Origin: Bradyrhizobium sp. 132
GTDB taxonomy: Bacteria; Pseudomonadota; Alphaproteobacteria; Rhizobiales; Xanthobacteraceae
Length of the DNA stretch: 62,818 nucleotides
Assembly (NCBI RefSeq): GCF_023074185.1
Contig: NZ_JADPKY010000142.1
Location: 1 to 62,818, forward strand
Direction: 5' to 3'
The position numbers and the translations under genes were made by a program. Below are positions 58,984 to 62,818 of this stretch, piece by piece; within the stretch, counting starts at the first letter, position 1, and every line of letters begins with the position of its first letter. The notes under the pieces are model-generated. The model saw only the letters and a list, made by a program, of their open reading frames with translations. It did not search any database and was not told where the DNA came from.

Positions 58984-61074
58984 ATGAACCAGCACGCCAA
59001 GATCGAAATCCGCCATTCCACCTGCCCGCATGATTGCCCGTCGGCCTGTGCCCTCGATGTCGAGGTGGTCGAGGGACGCAGCATTGGCCGCGTCCGCGGT
59101 TCGAAAAAGCAGACCTATACGGCCGGCGTGGTCTGCGCCAAGGTTGCCCGTTATGCCGAGCGCATCCATCACCCCGAGCGGCTGATGTACCCAATGCGCC
59201 GCACCGGGCCGAAGGGTTCCGGCCAATTCGCGCGGATCAGCTGGGACGAGGCGCTCGACGAAATCGGGCATCGCTTCAATCAAGCCGAGCGCGAGTTCGG
59301 CGCGGAATCGATCTGGCCCTATTATTACGCCGGCACGATGGGGCTGGTGATGCGCGACGGCCTCAATCGTCTCACGCATGTGAAGAAATATTCGCGCTTC
59401 TATCAGACCATCTGCGCCAATGTCGGGCGTATCGGGTTCGCGATCGGCACCGGCAAGATCGCCGGCGTCGATCCGCGCGAGATGGCACTCTCCGACCTCG
59501 TCGTGATCTGGGGCACCAATCCCGTCAACACGCAGGTCAACGTGATGACGCACGCGGCACGTGCGCGGAAGGAGCGCGGCGCCAAGATCGCGGCGGTCGA
59601 CATCTACGACAACGAAACCATGAAGCAGGCCGACATCAAGATCATCCTGCGGCCCGGCACCGATGGTGCCTTCGCCTGCGGCGTGATGCATGTCCTGTTC
59701 CGTGAAGGCTATGCCGACCGCGCCTATATGGACAAGTACACCGATTGCCCTGACGAGCTCGAGGCGCATCTGAAGACGCGCACGCCGGAATGGGCGTCCG
59801 CGATCTCAGGCGTGCCCGTGGCGGAGATCGAGGCCTTTGCCAAATTGGTCGGCGAAACCAAGCGGACCTTCTTCCGGCTTGGCTACGGCTTCACCCGCTC
59901 GCGCAACGGCGCGGCGCAGATGCATGCCGCGAACTGCATTCCCGCGGTGACCGGCGCCTGGCAATATGAAGGCGGCGGCGCCTTCTTCAACAATTACGCA
60001 TTGTGGCACTTCAACGAATCCATCATCGAAGGCCACGACGCCATCGACCAGACCATCCGTGCGCTCGACCAGTCGCAGATCGGCCGCATCCTCACGGGTG
60101 ATGCCGAGGCCCTGCACGGCAAGGGTCCGATCAAGGCGATGCTAATCCAGAACACCAATCCAATGACGGTGGCGCCGGAGCAGGCGCTGGTGCGCCAGGG
60201 CTTTGCGCGCGAGGATCTGTTCGTCGCGGTGCACGAGCAGTTCATGACCGAGACGGCTGAGATGGCCGACATCGTGCTGCCGGCGACGATGTTCATGGAG
60301 CATGACGATCTCTATTACGGCGGCGGCCACCAGCACATCTCGGTCGGGCCGAAGCTGATCGATCCGTCCGGCGAATGCCGCTCCAACCATGAGGTCCTGC
60401 AGGCGCTGGCGCCGCGGCTCGGCGCCAGGCATCCCGGCTTCGAGCTGACGCCGCGCGAATTGATCGACGCGACGCTGAAGCTCAGCGACCACGGCGACAT
60501 TGCCGGCCTTGAAGCCGATCTCTGGCGTGACCTGCAACCGGACTTCCGCACCTCGCATTATCTCGACGGCTTCGCCCATGCCGACAGGAAATTCCACTTC
60601 AAAGCCGATTGGGCGCATCCGCCGTTCGGCCAGACGATGGGGGACTTCGACAAGATGCCGTCGCTGCCGGACCATTGGGCGGTGATCGAGCACTCCGATC
60701 AGGCCCATCCGTTCCGGCTTGCCACCAGCCCGTCGCGCAGCTTCCTCAACACCACCTTCAACGAGACGCCGTCCTCGCAGGCGCGCGAGGGCAAAGCGAG
60801 CGTGATGATCCATCCCCTGGATGCGGCCGCGCTCGACATCGCCGACGGTGACGCCGTGACGCTCGGCAACACCCGCGGCGAGACCACGCTGATTGCCACT
60901 CTGTTCGAGGGCGTGCGCCGTGGTGTGCTGATCGCGGAGTCCGTTCATCCCAACAAGAATCATATCGGTAACCGCGGCATCAACATGTTGACGGGCGCGG
61001 ACACCATCGCGCCGATCGGCGGAGCCGCTTTCCACGACAACAAGGTCTGGATCAGGAAGGCGGTCGCGGCCTGA
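58984..61074 (+). CDS. Molybdopterin oxidoreductase, DMSO reductase family, cytoplasmic type
   Basis: A 696-residue molybdenum enzyme. N-terminal iron-sulfur motif STCPHDCPSACALD with a fourth Cys in GVVCAKVARY. RRTGPKGSGQFARISWDEAL and KAMLIQNTNPMTVAPEQALV are cofactor-binding blocks. The C-terminal domain contains NTTFNETPSSQAREG. No Tat or other signal precedes the cluster, so the enzyme stays in the cytoplasm. The reaction cannot be assigned. It is divergent from the TctC gene and 136 bases upstream of an enoyl-CoA hydratase. Confidence 0.85.
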   Translation: MNQHAKIEIRHSTCPHDCPSACALDVEVVEGRSIGRVRGSKKQTYTAGVVCAKVARYAERIHHPERLMYPMRRTGPKGSGQFARISWDEALDEIGHRFNQAEREFGAESIWPYYYAGTMGLVMRDGLNRLTHVKKYSRFYQTICANVGRIGFAIGTGKIAGVDPREMALSDLVVIWGTNPVNTQVNVMTHAARARKERGAKIAAVDIYDNETMKQADIKIILRPGTDGAFACGVMHVLFREGYADRAYMDKYTDCPDELEAHLKTRTPEWASAISGVPVAEIEAFAKLVGETKRTFFRLGYGFTRSRNGAAQMHAANCIPAVTGAWQYEGGGAFFNNYALWHFNESIIEGHDAIDQTIRALDQSQIGRILTGDAEALHGKGPIKAMLIQNTNPMTVAPEQALVRQGFAREDLFVAVHEQFMTETAEMADIVLPATMFMEHDDLYYGGGHQHISVGPKLIDPSGECRSNHEVLQALAPRLGARHPGFELTPRELIDATLKLSDHGDIAGLEADLWRDLQPDFRTSHYLDGFAHADRKFHFKADWAHPPFGQTMGDFDKMPSLPDHWAVIEHSDQAHPFRLATSPSRSFLNTTFNETPSSQAREGKASVMIHPLDAAALDIADGDAVTLGNTRGETTLIATLFEGVRRGVLIAESVHPNKNHIGNRGINMLTGADTIAPIGGAAFHDNKVWIRKAVAA

Positions 61075-61209
61075 GCGCACGCGCTTCGTTCGCCTTTCAA
61101 GTTTGTGTCGAGGCGCTAAAGCGGCGGCTCGCCGCAGATTGCCCTTGCACCTTCCGCCAGTGCTGCCGCAAATGGCTGCAAAACGGGAACTAAAGGAAGC
61201 GAGTGCGCC

Positions 61210-61992
61210 ATGACCGGCACCACAGCCGTGATTACTGAGAAGCGCGGGCAGGCGCTCTGGATCACCATCAACCGGCCCGAGAAACGCAATGCGCTGAATG
61301 GCGAGGTGATCGCCGGCATCGCACGCGGCTATCGCGACGCGCATGACGACAAGGACATCCGCGTCATCGTGCTGACGGGTGCGGGCGAGAAGGCGTTCTG
61401 CGCCGGCGCGGATTTGCAGAACTCCGGCGCGGCTTTCGCGATGGACCATTCCAGACCAAATGTCGACTATGCCGATCTGCTGCGTTTGTCGCAGAACGCG
61501 ACCAAGCCGGCGATTGCGCGCGTCGGCGGCGTCTGCATGGCCGGCGGCATGGGCCTGCTCTGCATGACCGACATGGCGGTCGGCGCCGATCACGTCATCT
61601 TCGGCCTGCCGGAGGTGAAGGTCGGCGTGTTTCCGATGCAAGTGTTGAGCCTGTTGCAGTCGATCGCGCCGCCTCGGCTCGTCAACGAATGGGCGCTGAC
61701 CGGCGAGCCGTTCGATGCGAAAGCGGCGCAAGGAGCAGGCTTGCTCAATTATGTCGTGCCCACAGCCGAGCTGGATGCCAAGGTCGACTGGCTGATCGGC
61801 CGCATCGTCGACAAGTCCCCGACCGCGATCCGCCGCGGCAAATACGCGATGCGCGCGATCGCCTCGATGTCGTTCGACGAGAGCATCGCCTACACTGAAA
61901 GCCAGATCGCGCTGCTGGCGATGACCGAGGACGCCAAGGAAGGGCTGAAGGCGTTTAGCGAGAAGCGGAAGCCGATCTGGACGGGCAAATAG
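61210..61992 (+). CDS. Enoyl-CoA hydratase/isomerase family protein
   Basis: A 260-residue crotonase-fold protein: ALWITINRPEKRNALNGEVI, oxyanion loop AFCAGADLQNSGAAF, and the second block VGGVCMAGGMGLLCMTDMAV. Conserved FGLPEVKVGVFPMQVLSLLQ follows. An AAGGAAG ribosome-binding site is upstream of the ATG. It is the last intact gene before the mobile DNA at the right end. Confidence 0.88.
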   Translation: MTGTTAVITEKRGQALWITINRPEKRNALNGEVIAGIARGYRDAHDDKDIRVIVLTGAGEKAFCAGADLQNSGAAFAMDHSRPNVDYADLLRLSQNATKPAIARVGGVCMAGGMGLLCMTDMAVGADHVIFGLPEVKVGVFPMQVLSLLQSIAPPRLVNEWALTGEPFDAKAAQGAGLLNYVVPTAELDAKVDWLIGRIVDKSPTAIRRGKYAMRAIASMSFDESIAYTESQIALLAMTEDAKEGLKAFSEKRKPIWTGK

Positions 61993-62054
61993 GTGATCAG
62001 TTCAACGCATGCATTAACGTACTGCCGTCGATCGACGCACCTTTGTTCCCAGAG

Positions 62055-62287
62055 GCTATTGGCGCGCCCTTGCGGGGATGGACGCCGCGCGCAAACAAAT
62101 TTTCTGGCAAGGTTCCACCTCGGCCGCTGCGACCATGATCTTACTGGCGGCCCTGCGCCATGACCGGATCGACGCGCCATGCTTCATCGAGGGCCGATCG
62201 ATGGCGTGAGCGTTCGCCTCTATATCCAGAACGTTCTTCTGCCGGTCCTTCGACCCGGCGATATCGTTGATCGGCCGCGCCAAGTTA
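62055..62287 (+). pseudogene. Decayed IS630-type transposase fragment
   Basis: Pieces of one protein occur in shifting frames: IGAPLRGWTPRANKFSGKVP at about 62058, MILLAALRHDRIDAPCFIEG from about 62135, then RLYIQNVLLPVLRPGDIV from about 62217. Together they match the catalytic part of IS630-family transposases (APLRGW, LRHD-x-ID-x-P, LPxLxPGDIV). At least two frameshifts and both ends are lost. Confidence 0.7.
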
Positions 62288-62818
62288 CGTTTCCGGCTTG
62301 CTCGACGAGAGGGGCTGTGGGCGGGTCGGGCCCTACATAGCCCGAGCCGTCCACAACCCCGAGCAACGGGACAGCGGTGGTGGCCTCGCCGAGTGGCTCC
62401 TGCGCGACCAACTGCTCGGCCGTCTTCCGTCTAAGCGCCCTCAGCAGACGCTGCACGATCGAATGCTGTCGTGTCCCGAATTCCTCGGGGTGTTTCTGCC
62501 TCAGCCGGCCGACGATGGCGAGTGCAGCTAACTGCGGTTGCGTAGCGAGCCAGCCATCGATCGCAGCAATATGCGGGTCGCGCTTGGACGGCATGCGAAC
62601 CCTGGTTTTATAGGGCCGACGGGTGCGCCGGTGCGTGGCACGCGGCTCGCCGGACGTCGTCTTGCCGAGCGTCTTCGCAAAAGTGGCTGCGGTCACTGGC
62701 GCGATGCTCGTGCTGGCGGGTTGCAGGCCGCGCGCCTGGCCGGCACGACGATCGACGCGATTGCCGAGTTCGTCCTGGGTCGCGCGAATCTCGGCCAACA
62801 GCGCGACTGGATCGAGCG
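62220..62818 (-). CDS. Transposase/integrase-type protein, C-terminal part, cut by window edge
   Basis: The frame is open from the right edge and reads LDPVALLAEIRATQDELGNRVDR before continuing through KRDPHIAAIDGWLATQPQLA and RQHSIVQRLLRALRRKTAEQ. That is the C-terminal region following the rve-type catalytic domain in a family of integrase-like transposases. The catalytic part is outside the window. The last 20 or so residues (62287-62220) read antisense through the IS630 fragment and probably are not native. The start is not in the window. Confidence 0.6.
   Translation of the reverse strand, partial: LDPVALLAEIRATQDELGNRVDRRAGQARGLQPASTSIAPVTAATFAKTLGKTTSGEPRATHRRTRRPYKTRVRMPSKRDPHIAAIDGWLATQPQLAALAIVGRLRQKHPEEFGTRQHSIVQRLLRALRRKTAEQLVAQEPLGEATTAVPLLGVVDGSGYVGPDPPTAPLVEQAGNVTWRGRSTISPGRRTGRRTFWI

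Noticed and set aside
57775..59769. Extension of the TctC-type protein to a 664-residue protein
   Set aside because: The extra N-terminal part is antisense to the molybdopterin enzyme. GTG at 58749 has a good ribosome-binding site and puts the signal peptide at the N-terminus.
1..62818. CRISPR array, tRNA, rRNA or nodulation/nitrogen-fixation genes
   Set aside because: No regularly spaced repeats, no cloverleaf-type sequence and no nod or nif products were found by reading the sequence. A computed tRNA scan was not possible.

Overview
The window reads like chromosome of a Bradyrhizobium-type alphaproteobacterium (Rhizobiales). This is inferred from the high GC, long shadow frames opposite GC-rich genes, many tiny lineage-type proteins, FNR/FixK-type TTGA-N6-TCAA boxes, and a dense array of aromatic and heterocycle catabolism genes with TauABC, TRAP, TctC and LivK uptake parts. 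No rRNA, tRNA, CRISPR array, nod or nif gene was seen. Both ends are mobile DNA: an IS5/IS1182-type transposase start is cut by the left edge, and a decayed IS630 transposase abuts an integrase-type transposase tail cut by the right edge.

Layout. 0.8-6.8 kb: arginase, a sulfite dehydrogenase pair (soxC and a short mono-haem soxD), an enolase-superfamily dehydratase and an NRAMP-related transporter. 7-15 kb: an accessory zone of very small proteins, including two related CxxC zinc-ribbon peptides, and much wreckage: a SnoaL-like gene stopped by a 15-bp duplication, a flavin monooxygenase with two frameshifts, a YCII/ECF-sigma remnant and a prophage scrap. 15-26 kb: a catabolic cluster with a CoA-transferase, a two-component flavin monooxygenase, a 3-hydroxyisobutyrate-dehydrogenase-like enzyme, a TauABC-type importer, an IlvD-family dehydratase and a NicX-like 2,5-dihydroxypyridine dioxygenase. 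26-42 kb: an aerobic CoA-dependent 2-aminobenzoate (anthranilate) type cluster centred on a fused monooxygenase/old-yellow-enzyme protein, with an aryl-CoA ligase, a RidA protein, beta-oxidation-type enzymes and a MarR regulator.

42-50 kb: CHAD protein, phosphotransferase-kinase fusion, universal stress protein with two FNR-type boxes, ADP-forming acyl-CoA synthetase fused to an acetyltransferase, a Crp/Fnr regulator beside an Fnr remnant, and a cyclase-family hydrolase. 50-62 kb: a TRAP transporter with an SDR, a two-subunit molybdenum hydroxylase with a ModA-like protein lacking a signal peptide, an orphan TctC receptor, a cytoplasmic DMSO-reductase-family enzyme and an enoyl-CoA hydratase.

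How it fits together: the window is mainly a block of aromatic and N-heterocycle degradation modules. The 26-42 kb module appears to be one regulon, because a shared palindrome TTTRAGCNTAAA lies in front of the marR gene, the ligase, the fused oxygenase and the divergent SDR/hydrolase promoter. The 16-26 kb module and the molybdenum hydroxylase at 55-58 kb are the best candidates for an uncharacterised pathway. Its substrate cannot be read from sequence.
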